DNA of 58,950 nt, taken from positions 1-58,950 of the forward strand of contig JAPSLC010000033.1 in assembly GCA_031181345.1 (NCBI GenBank), read 5' to 3'. The position numbers and the translations under genes are program-made. Origin of the DNA: Cupriavidus sp. GTDB taxonomy: Bacteria; Pseudomonadota; Gammaproteobacteria; Burkholderiales; Burkholderiaceae. The notes beneath the pieces were generated by a model. It did not search any database. It saw only the letters and a list, made by a program, of their open reading frames with translations, and had not been told where the DNA came from. This document shows, one piece after another, positions 1 to 8,490 of the stretch; positions within the stretch are counted from its first letter, which is position 1; the number at the start of each line of letters is the position of its first letter.

Positions 1-6
1 TGCCAT
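1..6 (-). CDS. rpmB: Start of a gene leaving the window, probably 50S ribosomal protein L28
   Basis: Only two codons (Met-Ala) lie inside the window. The start is well supported: an AGGAG Shine-Dalgarno sequence sits six bases before the ATG, and a sigma70-like promoter lies about 100 bp upstream. Downstream of radC and on the same strand, proteobacteria normally carry rpmB-rpmG, and L28 proteins usually begin Met-Ala-Arg. The identity is therefore inferred from position and cannot be confirmed from two codons. Confidence 0.5.
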
Positions 7-107
7 GAAGCACTCCTAAATCTTCTATTCGTGGACAATGTTCGCAACAGATCAACAAAAGGCGCGCGGGCCCGGACTGCAGCGGTTAAGACTTCAGCAA
101 AACGGGC

Positions 108-137
108 ATTATAGACCGAAATCCCTCAGCCGATCAA
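108..137 (-). promoter_or_regulatory. Sigma70-like promoter for the gene at the left edge
   Basis: On the minus strand there is a perfect -10 hexamer TATAAT (108-113) and a -35-like TTGATC (132-137), separated by 18 bp. It lies between the radC stop and the start codon at position 6, so it would give the ribosomal-protein gene its own transcription, independent of radC. Confidence 0.6.
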
Positions 138-184
138 TGCCTTCTGTGCGTTGACGCCACGGCGGCGTGCCGGTGCCTTGTGCG

Positions 185-859
185 TCACAGCTGCCGATGC
201 TCGGCCAGCGAGTAGGTCGTATTGCCGGCGACGATGAAGTGGTCCAGCACATGGACGTCGATCAGCGCCAGCGAGTGCGCCAGCGCCTTGGTCATGGCCA
301 GGTCGGCCGGGCTCGGCGCCGGATTGCCCGACGGATGGTTGTGGGCGACGATCACCGCGGCCGCATTATGCGCCAATGCCTGCCTGACCACCTCGCGTGG
401 ATGGACGCTGGTTTGCGTCAGCGTGCCGCGGAACAGCTCCTCGGCGGCCAGCAGCCGGTTGCGCGCATCCAGGAACAGGCACAGGAACACCTCGTAAGGC
501 CGCTGCGCCAGCGACAGCCGCAGATAGTCGCGTACGGCCTGCGGCGATTCCAGGCCTGGCGCCGTCGCCAACTGCTCGGCCAACGCCCGGCGCGTCAGCT
601 CGACCACCGCCTGCAGCTGCACGTACTTCGCGGTGCCGACGCCGCGCACGCGGCTCAGCTCGGCCCGGCTGGCCGCCAGCAGGCCGGTCAGCGAGCCGAA
701 TGCCGCGATCAGCTCGCGCGCCACGTCGACCGCGCTCTTGCCCGGCACGCCGACGCGCAGGAATACGGCCAGCAGTTCGGCGTCGGACAACGAGCCGGCA
801 CCGGCTTGCAGCAGCTTTTCGCGAGGACGTTCGCTGGCGGGCCAATCAGGGATGGGCAT
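185..859 (-). CDS. radC: RadC family JAB-domain protein
   Basis: This 224-residue protein has an N-terminal helix-hairpin-helix-like region (residues about 20-75) and a C-terminal JAB/MPN domain. The JAMM metal-site signature is complete: [14 protein letters not shown] with His173, His175 and Asp186, and a conserved Glu upstream. The length matches the family. The name radC is historical, because a DNA-repair role has not held up for the E. coli protein and the domain looks like a zinc metalloenzyme of unknown substrate. It lies immediately upstream of the probable rpmB, as in many proteobacteria, and is divergent from the FKBP gene. Confidence 0.93.
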   Translation of the reverse strand: MPIPDWPASERPREKLLQAGAGSLSDAELLAVFLRVGVPGKSAVDVARELIAAFGSLTGLLAASRAELSRVRGVGTAKYVQLQAVVELTRRALAEQLATAPGLESPQAVRDYLRLSLAQRPYEVFLCLFLDARNRLLAAEELFRGTLTQTSVHPREVVRQALAHNAAAVIVAHNHPSGNPAPSPADLAMTKALAHSLALIDVHVLDHFIVAGNTTYSLAEHRQL

Positions 860-969
860 GGCGGTCTCGATCGGGAAGCGCGGGGAAGTACCGGGAAGGG
901 AGCGCCGCCGGGATCGGCGGCGCCGGGTTCAGTCGCTTACAATACGGGTTCTCGACTGGTTGAGCATTC

Positions 970-1455
970 ATGAATTCGCAAACTTTTGCGTCGGACCTCG
1001 GCGGCGCCACCGCGCGCAAGACCGTGCAGGCCGATTCCTTCCTGACCTTGCATTACCGCATCTCGCTGGAGAACGGTACCGAGGTCGTCAGCACCTTCGA
1101 CGACAAGCCCGCCACGCTGCTGCTGGGGCAGGGCCAGTTCGCGCCCACGCTGGAACAGGCGCTGCTCGGCATGGCCGAGGGCGAGCGCACCAGCTACCGT
1201 CTCGCGCCGGAGCACGCATTCGGCCCGCGCAATCCCGACCTGCTGCAGCGCGTGTCGCTGGCCACGCTGCGCGAGAACAGTTCGTTCGAAGAGGACTACA
1301 CCCCGGGCGATCTGGTCGAGTTCAACGCGCCCGGCGGCGGCAAATATGCCGGCGTCCTCAAGGAAATCGGCGAGACCTCCGCGCTGTTCGACTTCAACCA
1401 TCCGCTGGCCGGACAGACCATCCTGTTCGACGTCCAGCTGATCGGCATCCTCTGA
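970..1455 (+). CDS. FKBP-type peptidyl-prolyl cis-trans isomerase, SlpA/FkpB type
   Basis: The 161-residue protein matches the short two-domain FKBP group (SlpA/FkpB). An FKBP fold is split by an insert-in-flap chaperone segment: 'SFLTLHYRISLENG' and 'LLLGQGQFAPTLEQALLGMAEGE' belong to the isomerase part, and the segment around residues 70-130 is the insert. It has no signal peptide, so it acts in the cytoplasm, where this family catalyses proline isomerisation and assists folding. It is followed 48 bp later by ispH on the same strand, the same pairing as fkpB-ispH in E. coli, which suggests co-transcription. The region just before the ATG shows no strong Shine-Dalgarno sequence. Confidence 0.92.
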   Translation: MNSQTFASDLGGATARKTVQADSFLTLHYRISLENGTEVVSTFDDKPATLLLGQGQFAPTLEQALLGMAEGERTSYRLAPEHAFGPRNPDLLQRVSLATLRENSSFEEDYTPGDLVEFNAPGGGKYAGVLKEIGETSALFDFNHPLAGQTILFDVQLIGIL

Positions 1456-1503
1456 CGACCTGCTCCGGCCGCCTGGTCCGCCGGAGCGCAGCTACCTTCC
1501 CGC

Positions 1504-2463
1504 ATGTCCGAACTGACTCCCGCCCCCGACGCCGAGATCCTGCTGGCCCCGCCGCGCGGCTTCTGCGCCGGGGTCGATCGCGCGATCGAGATCGTGGAGC
1601 GCGCGCTCCAGCGCTTTGGCGCGCCGATCTACGTGCGCCATGAAATCGTGCACAACGCCTACGTCGTGGCAGACCTGCGCCGCAAGGGCGCCGTGTTCGT
1701 GCAGGACCTCGACGAGGTGCCGGCCGGCGCGACCGTGATCTTCAGCGCCCACGGCGTTTCGCGCAGCGTCCGCGCCGAGGCGCAGGCGCGCGGCCTGAAC
1801 GTCTTCGACGCGACTTGTCCGTTGGTGACGAAGGTGCATGTCGAGGTCGGCAAGATGCGCGCCGAAGGCTGCGAGATCGTGATGATCGGCCACCGTGGCC
1901 ACCCCGAGGTCGAGGGCACGATGGGCCAGGCCGACGGCGGCATGCTGCTGGTCGAGTCGCCCGCCGACGTGCAGACCCTGCAGGTCGCCGATCCCACGCG
2001 GCTCGCCTTTGTCACGCAGACCACGCTGTCGGTCGACGAGACCGAGGAGATCGTCGCCGCGCTCAAGGCACGGTTCCCGGCGATCCGCGAGCCGAAGAAG
2101 CAGGACATCTGCTACGCGACGCAGAACCGCCAGGACGCCGTCAAGTTCATGGCGCCGCAGGTCGACGTGGTGATCGTGGTGGGCAGCCCCAACAGCTCCA
2201 ACTCGAACCGCCTGCGCGAGCTGGCCGAGCGGCTCGGGGTGCCTTCCTATATGGTGGATGCGCCGGAACAGGTCCGCCCCGAATGGATCGCCGGCAAGCG
2301 CCGCATCGGCCTGACCGCAGGCGCCTCGGCGCCGGAGGCGCTGGCACAGTCGATCGTCGACCGGCTGCGCGCGCTCGGTGCCCGCCAGGTGCGTCCGCTG
2401 GAGGGGATCGAGGAAAACATGTCGTTTCCCTTGCCCAAGGGCCTGCAGGCAACCGCCGCCTGA
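1504..2463 (+). CDS. ispH: 4-hydroxy-3-methylbut-2-enyl diphosphate reductase
   Basis: IspH (LytB) performs the last step of the MEP isoprenoid pathway. It reductively dehydrates HMBPP to isopentenyl and dimethylallyl diphosphate using a [4Fe-4S] cluster. The three cluster cysteines are visible at Cys21 (PRGFCAGV), Cys105 (DATCPLV) and Cys203 ([10 protein letters not shown]), and the substrate-site motifs HGVS and SSNSNRL are present. At 319 residues it has full family length. It probably forms an operon with the upstream FKBP gene and ends at a GC-rich hairpin. Confidence 0.98.
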   Translation: MSELTPAPDAEILLAPPRGFCAGVDRAIEIVERALQRFGAPIYVRHEIVHNAYVVADLRRKGAVFVQDLDEVPAGATVIFSAHGVSRSVRAEAQARGLNVFDATCPLVTKVHVEVGKMRAEGCEIVMIGHRGHPEVEGTMGQADGGMLLVESPADVQTLQVADPTRLAFVTQTTLSVDETEEIVAALKARFPAIREPKKQDICYATQNRQDAVKFMAPQVDVVIVVGSPNSSNSNRLRELAERLGVPSYMVDAPEQVRPEWIAGKRRIGLTAGASAPEALAQSIVDRLRALGARQVRPLEGIEENMSFPLPKGLQATAA

Positions 2464-2489
2464 GTCCCTCTGATTGCCGAGTCTTTAGC

Positions 2490-2520
2490 AGCGCCCCGCC
2501 CCGAGCGGGGCGCTGTCGTT
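2490..2520 (+). terminator. Hairpin after ispH, probable intrinsic terminator
   Basis: A 9-bp perfect stem, AGCGCCCCG (2490-2498) with CGGGGCGCT (2506-2514), has a 7-nt loop and is followed by GTCGTTT. The T-tract is short, so termination may be incomplete. It lies 27 bp past the ispH stop. Confidence 0.6.
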
Positions 2521-2951
2521 TGGGTCCGCGTGTTTATGGTGCCATTGCGCCATTGCGCCGGGCCGCGCCGCGCCCAATGCGGTTTGCCGAACAAAAGAAA
2601 CTTAATCGTCACAACAATATATTGCCTCGGCACAAGGCTCATCTTTTGCGAGGGACTTTAGGGTAATTCCCCTAAATGCGGGTTTTCCCTCGATTGGTGC
2701 CAACGCGGATTGCCGACATTCTAAATTGGTGCATATTTCTTTTATGAAATGCCTAATTAAATTCTATAAATATGGGTGCCTCGGCAGCCACGCCGGAACG
2801 GCCGCAAGTCCGCCCGGTGACGTGGTGGGCACGAATCTTGTTACGTATCTCGAACAGCCCATCTTGTGAATGGGAATTGCCCCAATGAGGGCATTGGGGA
2901 AATTACCTAGCTCAATAGAAGGGGAAAAGGCTCAGGTTGTTGCGTCGCGTA
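2521..2951 (+). promoter_or_regulatory. AT-rich livK upstream region with direct repeats
   Basis: This is a gene-free stretch, markedly more AT-rich than its surroundings between about 2580 and 2780. It contains a 7-bp inverted repeat (TTTAGGG 2657-2663 with CCCTAAA 2670-2676). It also contains two direct copies of ATTGGTGC (2693-2700 and 2725-2732) exactly 32 bp apart, roughly three helical turns, so both face the same side of the DNA. TTGGTGC resembles an NtrC half-site, which would suit an amino-acid uptake operon, but that link is inference. No gene could be supported here. Confidence 0.4.
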
Positions 2952-2979
2952 TTGCATCCGCAAAAAAAGGGGATACAAT
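2952..2979 (+). promoter_or_regulatory. Sigma70-like promoter for the liv operon
   Basis: A -35-like TTGCAT (2952-2957) and a -10-like TACAAT (2974-2979) are separated by 16 bp. Transcription would start near 2986 and give livK an untranslated leader of about 90 nt. The A-tract in the spacer could favour promoter bending. This is the best sigma70 match in the upstream region. Confidence 0.5.
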
Positions 2980-3075
2980 GCGCGCGTTTCAAATTGAAAC
3001 TAAACCAAGGCGGTGCAGGGAAACGGACGGGAGGCGTTGCGTAACCCTGATCTTGTGAATCCTAGGAGATCACTC

Positions 3076-4272
3076 ATGCAAATCACGTTGGCCAAGATTC
3101 TGCCGATCGCAGCGGCAGTGGCACTGGTTACTGCCTGCGGCAAGAAGGAAGAGGCGGCGCCTGGTGCGACGGCCTCGGCACCTGCCGCAGCGGCACCGGC
3201 TGGCGGCGAGGTGGTGGTAAAGATCGGCCACGCGGCGCCGCTGACCGGTGGGATCGCCCACCTTGGCAAGGACAACGAAAACGGCGCGCGCCTGGCCGTC
3301 GAAGAGGTCAACAAGGCCGGTCTGGAACTGGGTGGCAAGAAGGTCCGCCTGGAACTGGTCGGCGAAGACGATGCGGCCGACCCGAAGACCGGCACCTCCG
3401 TAGCCCAGAAGCTGGTCGACGAGAAGGTCGTCGCCGTGGTCGGGCACCTGAACTCGGGCGTGTCGATTCCTGCCTCCAAGATCTATAGCGATGCCGGCAT
3501 CGTGCAGATCTCGCCGTCGTCGACCAATCCCGACTACACCAAGCAGGGCTTCAAGACGACCTTCCGCGTGGTGGCCACCGACGCCCAGCAGGGTCCGGCG
3601 CTGGCCAACTACGCCGCAAAGAGCCTGAACGCCAAGAGCGTTGCCATCGTCGACGACGCCACCGCCTACGGCAAGGGCCTGGCCGACGAGTTCGAGAAGA
3701 CCGCCAAGGCGGCCGGCGTCAACGTCGTGGCGCGCGAGGCCACCAACGACAAGGCCACCGACTTCAAGGCCATCCTGACCAAGATCAAGGGCAAGAAGCC
3801 GGACGTCATCATGTACGGCGGCATGGACGCCACCGGCGGTCCGTTCGCCAAGCAGGCCAAGGAACTTGGCATCCCGGCCAAGATCGTCGGCGGCGACGGC
3901 GTCTGCACCGACAAGGTCGCGGAACTGGCGGGCGACGCGGTCAGCAACATCATCTGCTCCGAGGCCGGCCTGGCGCTGTCCAAGATGGAGAAGGGCGCCG
4001 AGTTCCAGAAGCGCTTCCAGGAACGCTTCAACGCGCCGGTGCAGATCTACGCCCCGTTCACCTACGACGCGGTGATGGTGATCGTCGATGCGATGAAGCG
4101 CGCCGGCTCGACCGAGCCCGCGGCGATCCTGGCCGAGATGCCCAAGACCAACTACCAGGGCGTGATCGGCAACATCGCCTTCGACGAGAAGGGCGACATG
4201 AAGGAAGGCACCATCACGCTGTACGACTACAAGGACAAGAAGAAGTCCGTGCTTGACGTCGTGAAGATGTAA
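3076..4272 (+). CDS. livK: Branched-chain amino-acid ABC transporter, substrate-binding lipoprotein
   Basis: This is a type I periplasmic binding protein of the LIV family. It captures a branched-chain (or related) amino acid and delivers it to LivHMGF. The ATG at 3076 is preferred because of TAGGAGAT just upstream and because it begins directly with a lipoprotein signal. The lipobox is LVTAC, with the lipid-bearing Cys16 or 17, followed by a flexible Ala/Pro-rich linker. The mature part holds the usual motifs 'KIGHAAPLTGGIAHLGKDNE' and 'VAVVGHLNSGVSIPAS'. The protein has 398 residues. Being a lipoprotein is unusual relative to the classical soluble E. coli LivK. A strong intrinsic terminator follows it, so it should be made in excess over the membrane components. 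Confidence 0.95.
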   Translation: MQITLAKILPIAAAVALVTACGKKEEAAPGATASAPAAAAPAGGEVVVKIGHAAPLTGGIAHLGKDNENGARLAVEEVNKAGLELGGKKVRLELVGEDDAADPKTGTSVAQKLVDEKVVAVVGHLNSGVSIPASKIYSDAGIVQISPSSTNPDYTKQGFKTTFRVVATDAQQGPALANYAAKSLNAKSVAIVDDATAYGKGLADEFEKTAKAAGVNVVAREATNDKATDFKAILTKIKGKKPDVIMYGGMDATGGPFAKQAKELGIPAKIVGGDGVCTDKVAELAGDAVSNIICSEAGLALSKMEKGAEFQKRFQERFNAPVQIYAPFTYDAVMVIVDAMKRAGSTEPAAILAEMPKTNYQGVIGNIAFDEKGDMKEGTITLYDYKDKKKSVLDVVKM

Positions 4273-4293
4273 TTCGGACCTACCTGGTCCCCC

Positions 4294-4331
4294 GAACGGC
4301 ACCGTGAGTACTTTGCGGTGCCGTTCTTTTT
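4294..4331 (+). terminator. Intrinsic terminator between livK and livH
   Basis: An 11-bp perfect stem, GAACGGCACCG (4294-4304) with CGGTGCCGTTC (4316-4326), is followed by a T-run (TTTTT then AG). It sits 22 bp after livK and about 150 bp before livH, so it would limit read-through and set a higher ratio of binding protein to permease. Confidence 0.85.
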
Positions 4332-4480
4332 AGCCTCGCCTTTTGTGACAGCGCCCTTACCATGGGTGGAACGCGGCAGGCCGCTTACCAGCACATAACC
4401 ACTTACCAAACCACTCACACCCCGCTGCCCGGTCGGCATCCATCCATGCCGGAAGTGCGGGCGGCAAGCCAGGAGTATTC

Positions 4481-5416
4481 ATGGATATCCTTATCCAGCA
4501 GATCGTGAATGGTCTGGTGCTCGGCAGCATCTATGCGCTGATTGCACTCGGCTACACCATGGTCTACGGCATTCTCGGGATCATCAACTTCGCCCACGGC
4601 GATGTGCTGATGATCGGCGCGCTGACCGCACTGTCGGCGATTCTTGCACTCCAGCAATTCGCCCCCGGCCTGCCGGAATGGCTGACGCTCGTGATCGCCA
4701 CGCTGATCGCGATGCCGGTCTGCGCGATGCTGTCCTATTCGATCGAACGGATTGCCTACCGGCCGCTGCGCAACGCGCCCCGGCTGGCCCCGTTGATCAC
4801 CGCGATCGGCGTGTCCATCATGCTGCAGACCATCGCGATGATGATCTGGTCGCGCAATCCGCTGACCTTCCCGCAGTTGCTGCCGTCGAGCCCGATCGAT
4901 ATCGGCAACACCGGCGCGACCATCACCGGCAAGGAGATGGTCATCATCGGCATGGCCGTGATGGTGATGGCCGGGCTGCTGACGCTGGTCAACCGCACCA
5001 AGCTCGGCCGCGCGATGCGCGCCACCGCCGAGAACCAGCGCGTGGCGGGCCTGATGGGCGTGAACCCGAACTTCGTGATCTCGGCCACCTTCATGATCGG
5101 CGCGACCCTGGCGGCGCTGGCCGGCGTGATGATGGCAACCAACTATGGCAACGCGCACTTCTACATGGGTTTCATCCCCGGCCTGAAGGCGTTCACCGCC
5201 GCCGTGCTGGGCGGTATCGGCAACCTCGCCGGCGCGATGGTCGGCGGCATGCTGCTGGGCCTGATCGAGGCGCTGGGCGCCGGCTATATCGGCGACCTGA
5301 CCAATGGCGTGTTCGGTTCGAACTATCAGGACGTGTTCGCCTTCATCGTGCTGATCACCGTGCTGGTGTTCCGTCCGTCCGGCATCATGGGCGAACGTGT
5401 GGCCGACCGGGCGTAA
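4481..5416 (+). CDS. livH: Branched-chain amino-acid ABC transporter permease LivH
   Basis: This 311-residue inner-membrane protein has the LivH signature near its start ('NGLVLGSIYALIALGYTMVYGILGIINFAHGD') and about eight hydrophobic segments. It contains the conserved cytoplasmic coupling segment around 'GRAMRATAENQRVAGLMGVN', which contacts the ATPase subunits in this family. With LivM it forms the translocation pore. The Shine-Dalgarno sequence is CAGGAG, about 8 bp upstream of the ATG. LivM starts 13 bp after its stop. Confidence 0.96.
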   Translation: MDILIQQIVNGLVLGSIYALIALGYTMVYGILGIINFAHGDVLMIGALTALSAILALQQFAPGLPEWLTLVIATLIAMPVCAMLSYSIERIAYRPLRNAPRLAPLITAIGVSIMLQTIAMMIWSRNPLTFPQLLPSSPIDIGNTGATITGKEMVIIGMAVMVMAGLLTLVNRTKLGRAMRATAENQRVAGLMGVNPNFVISATFMIGATLAALAGVMMATNYGNAHFYMGFIPGLKAFTAAVLGGIGNLAGAMVGGMLLGLIEALGAGYIGDLTNGVFGSNYQDVFAFIVLITVLVFRPSGIMGERVADRA

Positions 5417-5429
5417 GGGGATCGCAACG

Positions 5430-6587
5430 ATGAACACTCCGATTTCTACGACGGCGCAGGCCGCGCCGCTGACCAAGACGCCGGCCAAGACCATGTTCGC
5501 GCTGGCGGCCTTCCTGGTGATCGGCCTGTGCGCGCCGTTTGCCGTGCAATTCCTGGGCGGCAACTACTGGGTGCGCGTGCTCGACTTCGCGCTGCTGTAC
5601 ATCATGCTGGCGCTGGGCCTGAACATCGTGGTCGGCTTCGCCGGCCTGCTGGACCTGGGCTATATCGCCTTCTATGCGGTGGGTGCCTACCTGATGGCGC
5701 TGCTCGGTTCGCCCCACCTGGCCAACCAGTTCGAGACCATCGCGCAGCTGTTCCCGAACGGCTTCCATGTCAGCGTCTGGTGGGTGCTGCCGCTGGCGGC
5801 CCTGGTCGCGGGCATCTTCGGCGTGCTGCTCGGCGCGCCGACGCTGAAGCTGCGCGGCGACTATCTGGCGATCGTGACGCTCGGCTTTGGCGAGATCATC
5901 CGCATCTTCATGAACAACCTGGACCGGCCGGTCAATATCACCAACGGTCCCAAGGGCATCACCGCGGTCGATCCGATCACCATCTTCGGCTTCAACTTCT
6001 CCAAGACGCACGAGTTCTTCGGCCTGAAGTTCACGCCGGTGTTCATGTACTACTACCTGCTGATCCTGCTGGTGGTAGCGATCGTATTCGTCTCGCTGCG
6101 GCTGCAGAACTCGCGCATCGGCCGCGCCTGGGTGGCGATCCGCGAAGACGAGATCGCGGCCAAGGCGATGGGCATCAACACCCGCAACATCAAGCTGCTG
6201 GCCTTTGCCATGGGGGCGTCGTTCGGCGGCGTTTCGGGCGCGATGTTCGGCGCCTTCCAGGGCTTCGTCTCGCCAGAATCGTTCACGCTGTGGGAATCGA
6301 TCTACGTGCTGGCGATCGTGGTGCTCGGCGGCATGGGCCATATCCCGGGCGTGATCCTGGGCGGCATCCTGCTGATCGGCTTCCAGGAGCTGCTGCGCGT
6401 GGTGGCCGAGCCGGTACAGAACATGCTGTTCGGCCACGTGATCGTCGATGCCGAAGTGCTGCGCCAGCTGCTGTTCGGCCTCGCGCTGGTCGGCGTGATG
6501 CTGTATCGCCCGGCGGGCATATGGCCTTCGCCGCGCAAGGAAGACCGGCCGGTAATTCGCCGCCCCGGTAGCGTTGGACGTCTGTAA
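5430..6587 (+). CDS. livM: Branched-chain amino-acid ABC transporter permease LivM
   Basis: The second pore subunit of the Liv system, 385 residues with about ten membrane segments. Family motifs include 'MLALGLNIVVGFAGLLDLGYIAFYAVGAY' and the coupling loop 'RIGRAWVAIREDEIAAKAMGIN'. The ATG at 5430 is chosen over an in-frame ATG at 5397 because it has an AAGGGGA Shine-Dalgarno sequence and does not overlap livH. The C-terminal tail is charged and cytoplasmic. Confidence 0.95.
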   Translation: MNTPISTTAQAAPLTKTPAKTMFALAAFLVIGLCAPFAVQFLGGNYWVRVLDFALLYIMLALGLNIVVGFAGLLDLGYIAFYAVGAYLMALLGSPHLANQFETIAQLFPNGFHVSVWWVLPLAALVAGIFGVLLGAPTLKLRGDYLAIVTLGFGEIIRIFMNNLDRPVNITNGPKGITAVDPITIFGFNFSKTHEFFGLKFTPVFMYYYLLILLVVAIVFVSLRLQNSRIGRAWVAIREDEIAAKAMGINTRNIKLLAFAMGASFGGVSGAMFGAFQGFVSPESFTLWESIYVLAIVVLGGMGHIPGVILGGILLIGFQELLRVVAEPVQNMLFGHVIVDAEVLRQLLFGLALVGVMLYRPAGIWPSPRKEDRPVIRRPGSVGRL

Positions 6588-6600
6588 AGCGGGAGGACCC

Positions 6601-7377
6601 ATGAGCAACGAAAACTTCCTCCTGTCCGTCAAGGGAGTGAACAAGCGCTTCGGCGGCCTGCAGGCGCTGTCCGATGTGGGCCTGGAGATCCGGCCCGGCG
6701 AGATCTACGGCCTGATCGGCCCCAATGGCGCCGGCAAGACCACCTTCTTCAACGTGATCACCGGGCTCTACACGCCCGACTCGGGCGAATTCGTGCTGGA
6801 CGGCAAGCCCTACCAGCCGACCGCGGTGCATGAAGTGGCCAAGGCCGGCATCGCGCGCACCTTCCAGAACATCCGGCTGTTCGGCGACATGACGGCGCTG
6901 GAGAACGTGATGGTCGGCCGCCACGTGCGCACCAAGGCCGGCGTGATCGGCGCGATCTTCCGTCCGCCGGCGGTGCGCAAGGAAGAAGAGGGCGTCGAGG
7001 ACATGGCGCACGACCTGCTGGAGTACGTCGGCATCGGCAAGTACGCCAACTTCACCGCGCGCAATCTGTCGTACGGCCACCAGCGCCGCCTGGAGATCGC
7101 CCGTGCGCTGGCGACCGAACCCAAGCTGCTGGCGCTGGACGAGCCCGCGGCCGGCATGAACGCGACCGAGAAGGTCGAACTGCGCGGCCTGCTCGACAAG
7201 ATCCGCAGCGACGGCCGCACCATCCTGCTGATCGAGCACGATGTGAAGCTGGTGATGGGCCTGTGCGACCGCATGACCGTGCTCGATTACGGCAAGGTCA
7301 TCGCGCAGGGCCTGCCGTATGATGTCCAGAACAACCCGGCGGTGATCGAGGCCTACCTCGGCACTTCGGCCCACTGA
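6601..7377 (+). CDS. livG: Branched-chain amino-acid ABC transporter ATP-binding protein LivG
   Basis: This 258-residue cytoplasmic ATPase energises uptake through LivHM. Visible motifs are the Walker A GPNGAGKTT, the signature region LSYGHQRRLEIARAL, Walker B LLALDEPAAGMN, and the switch His in IEHDVKLVM. The 'ARTFQNIRLFGDMTALENV' segment is typical of LivG. The start at 6601 has a GGGAGGA Shine-Dalgarno sequence seven bases upstream, 13 bp after livM. Confidence 0.96.
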   Translation: MSNENFLLSVKGVNKRFGGLQALSDVGLEIRPGEIYGLIGPNGAGKTTFFNVITGLYTPDSGEFVLDGKPYQPTAVHEVAKAGIARTFQNIRLFGDMTALENVMVGRHVRTKAGVIGAIFRPPAVRKEEEGVEDMAHDLLEYVGIGKYANFTARNLSYGHQRRLEIARALATEPKLLALDEPAAGMNATEKVELRGLLDKIRSDGRTILLIEHDVKLVMGLCDRMTVLDYGKVIAQGLPYDVQNNPAVIEAYLGTSAH

Positions 7378-7391
7378 CGGGGGAGCAGCAC

Positions 7392-8108
7392 ATGAAAGAC
7401 ACTCTATTGAAGATCGCCGGGCTGAAAGTCGCGTACGGCGGCATCCAGGCCGTCAAGGGCATCGACCTCGAGATCCGCGACGGCGAGCTGGTGACGCTGA
7501 TCGGCGCCAACGGCGCCGGCAAGACCACCACGATGAAGGCCATCACCGGCCTGCAGCCCTGGGCCGGCGGCGAGGTCGAATACGTCGGCCGCTCGATCAA
7601 GGGCGTGCCCAGCTATGACCTGCTGAAGCAGGGCCTGGCGATGGTGCCGGAAGGCCGCGGCGTGTTCGCGCGCATGACCATCACCGAGAACCTGCTGATG
7701 GGCGCGTTCACGCGCAAGGACGAGGCCGGCATCAAGGACGACATCGACCGCATGTTCGGCATCTTCCCGCGCCTGAAGGAACGCGCGAACCAGCTGGCCG
7801 GCACCATGTCGGGTGGCGAACAGCAGATGCTGGCAATGGCCCGCGCGCTGATGAGCCAGCCCCGCCTGCTGCTGCTCGACGAGCCGTCGATGGGCCTGTC
7901 GCCGATCATGGTCGAGAAGATCTTCGAGGTCGTGCGCGACATCTCGAGCCAGGGCGTCACGGTGCTGCTGGTCGAGCAGAACGCCCGCCTGGCGCTGCAG
8001 GCCGCCGACCGCGGCTATGTGATGGAGTCCGGCCTGATCACGATGAGCGGCAACGCCGCCGAGATGCTGGACGACCCGAAGGTGCGTGCCGCCTATCTGG
8101 GGGAATGA
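7392..8108 (+). CDS. livF: Branched-chain amino-acid ABC transporter ATP-binding protein LivF
   Basis: The partner ATPase of LivG, 238 residues. It has Walker A GANGAGKTTT, the signature MSGGEQQMLAMARAL, Walker B LLLLDEPSMGLSP and the switch region VEQNARLAL. The 'LAMVPEGRGVFARMTITENL' segment is diagnostic for LivF. It is the last gene of the operon: the stop is 49 bp before a strong intrinsic terminator. The start has a GGGGGAG Shine-Dalgarno sequence. Confidence 0.96.
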   Translation: MKDTLLKIAGLKVAYGGIQAVKGIDLEIRDGELVTLIGANGAGKTTTMKAITGLQPWAGGEVEYVGRSIKGVPSYDLLKQGLAMVPEGRGVFARMTITENLLMGAFTRKDEAGIKDDIDRMFGIFPRLKERANQLAGTMSGGEQQMLAMARALMSQPRLLLLDEPSMGLSPIMVEKIFEVVRDISSQGVTVLLVEQNARLALQAADRGYVMESGLITMSGNAAEMLDDPKVRAAYLGE

Positions 8109-8156
8109 GTCCGTCGCGATAGCACTCGGCGGCTGAAGGGCCGCCAGATGGTAACG

Positions 8157-8192
8157 AGCCCCGCCATGCTTGCATGCGCGGGGCTTTTTTTT
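8157..8192 (+). terminator. Intrinsic terminator of the liv operon
   Basis: The stem AGCCCCGC (8157-8164) pairs with GCGGGGCT (8178-8185) and is followed directly by eight T residues, a textbook rho-independent terminator. The loop also contains TGCATGC. Confidence 0.9.
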
Positions 8193-8314
8193 GCCTCGGT
8201 GCGGAGATCCCGCAATCGACAATTCCGCGCGCTTTTGCGTCGGCGAATCGCAAGAACTTCGAAACAATGCTCGGTTTCGCTGTCAGCGCCTGGCCTTCTA
8301 TGCGGCCAAAGTAG

Positions 8315-8488
8315 CTGGTCAGTTCTAACCAAATCCTCCGGCCTGGGGACTTCTACAAAAGCATGACCACGTACGCCGATCATCGGGTTTGGCAGGACGT
8401 GTATCGGCCGCGCGCACCAGTGGGGTCTCTCTACCTCAAGTTGACCGTTATCGACGATGTGTTGATCGTGTCCTGCAAGGAGTTGTGA
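8315..8488 (+). pseudogene. mqsR: C-terminal remnant of the MqsR mRNA-interferase toxin
   Basis: The frame ending in TGA at 8486-8488 encodes the C-terminal half of MqsR: DFYKSM begins at 8348, followed by WQDVYRP and a tail ending VLIVSCKEL. The match corresponds to E. coli MqsR from about residue 53 to its end. The residues known as catalytic in E. coli (Lys56, Gln68, Tyr81) have counterparts here. Upstream, the frame meets a TAG at 8312-8314, and no frame between the liv terminator and this point reads like an MqsR N-terminus. The first in-frame ATG (8363) would give only 41 residues. The stop overlaps the ATG at 8488, as expected for a coupled toxin-antitoxin pair. I read it as a decayed toxin, very probably inactive. 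Confidence 0.82.
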
Positions 8489-8490
8489 TG

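Noticed and set aside
2826..2843. Sigma54-type promoter upstream of livK (GG-N10-GT)
   Set aside because: The -12 dinucleotide is GT instead of GC and the -24 box has an extra G; the sigma70-like match at 2952-2979 is better.
8148..8366. Small frame over the liv terminator as a possible MqsR N-terminus
   Set aside because: It is in a different frame from the toxin remnant, has no resemblance to MqsR, and begins before the terminator hairpin.
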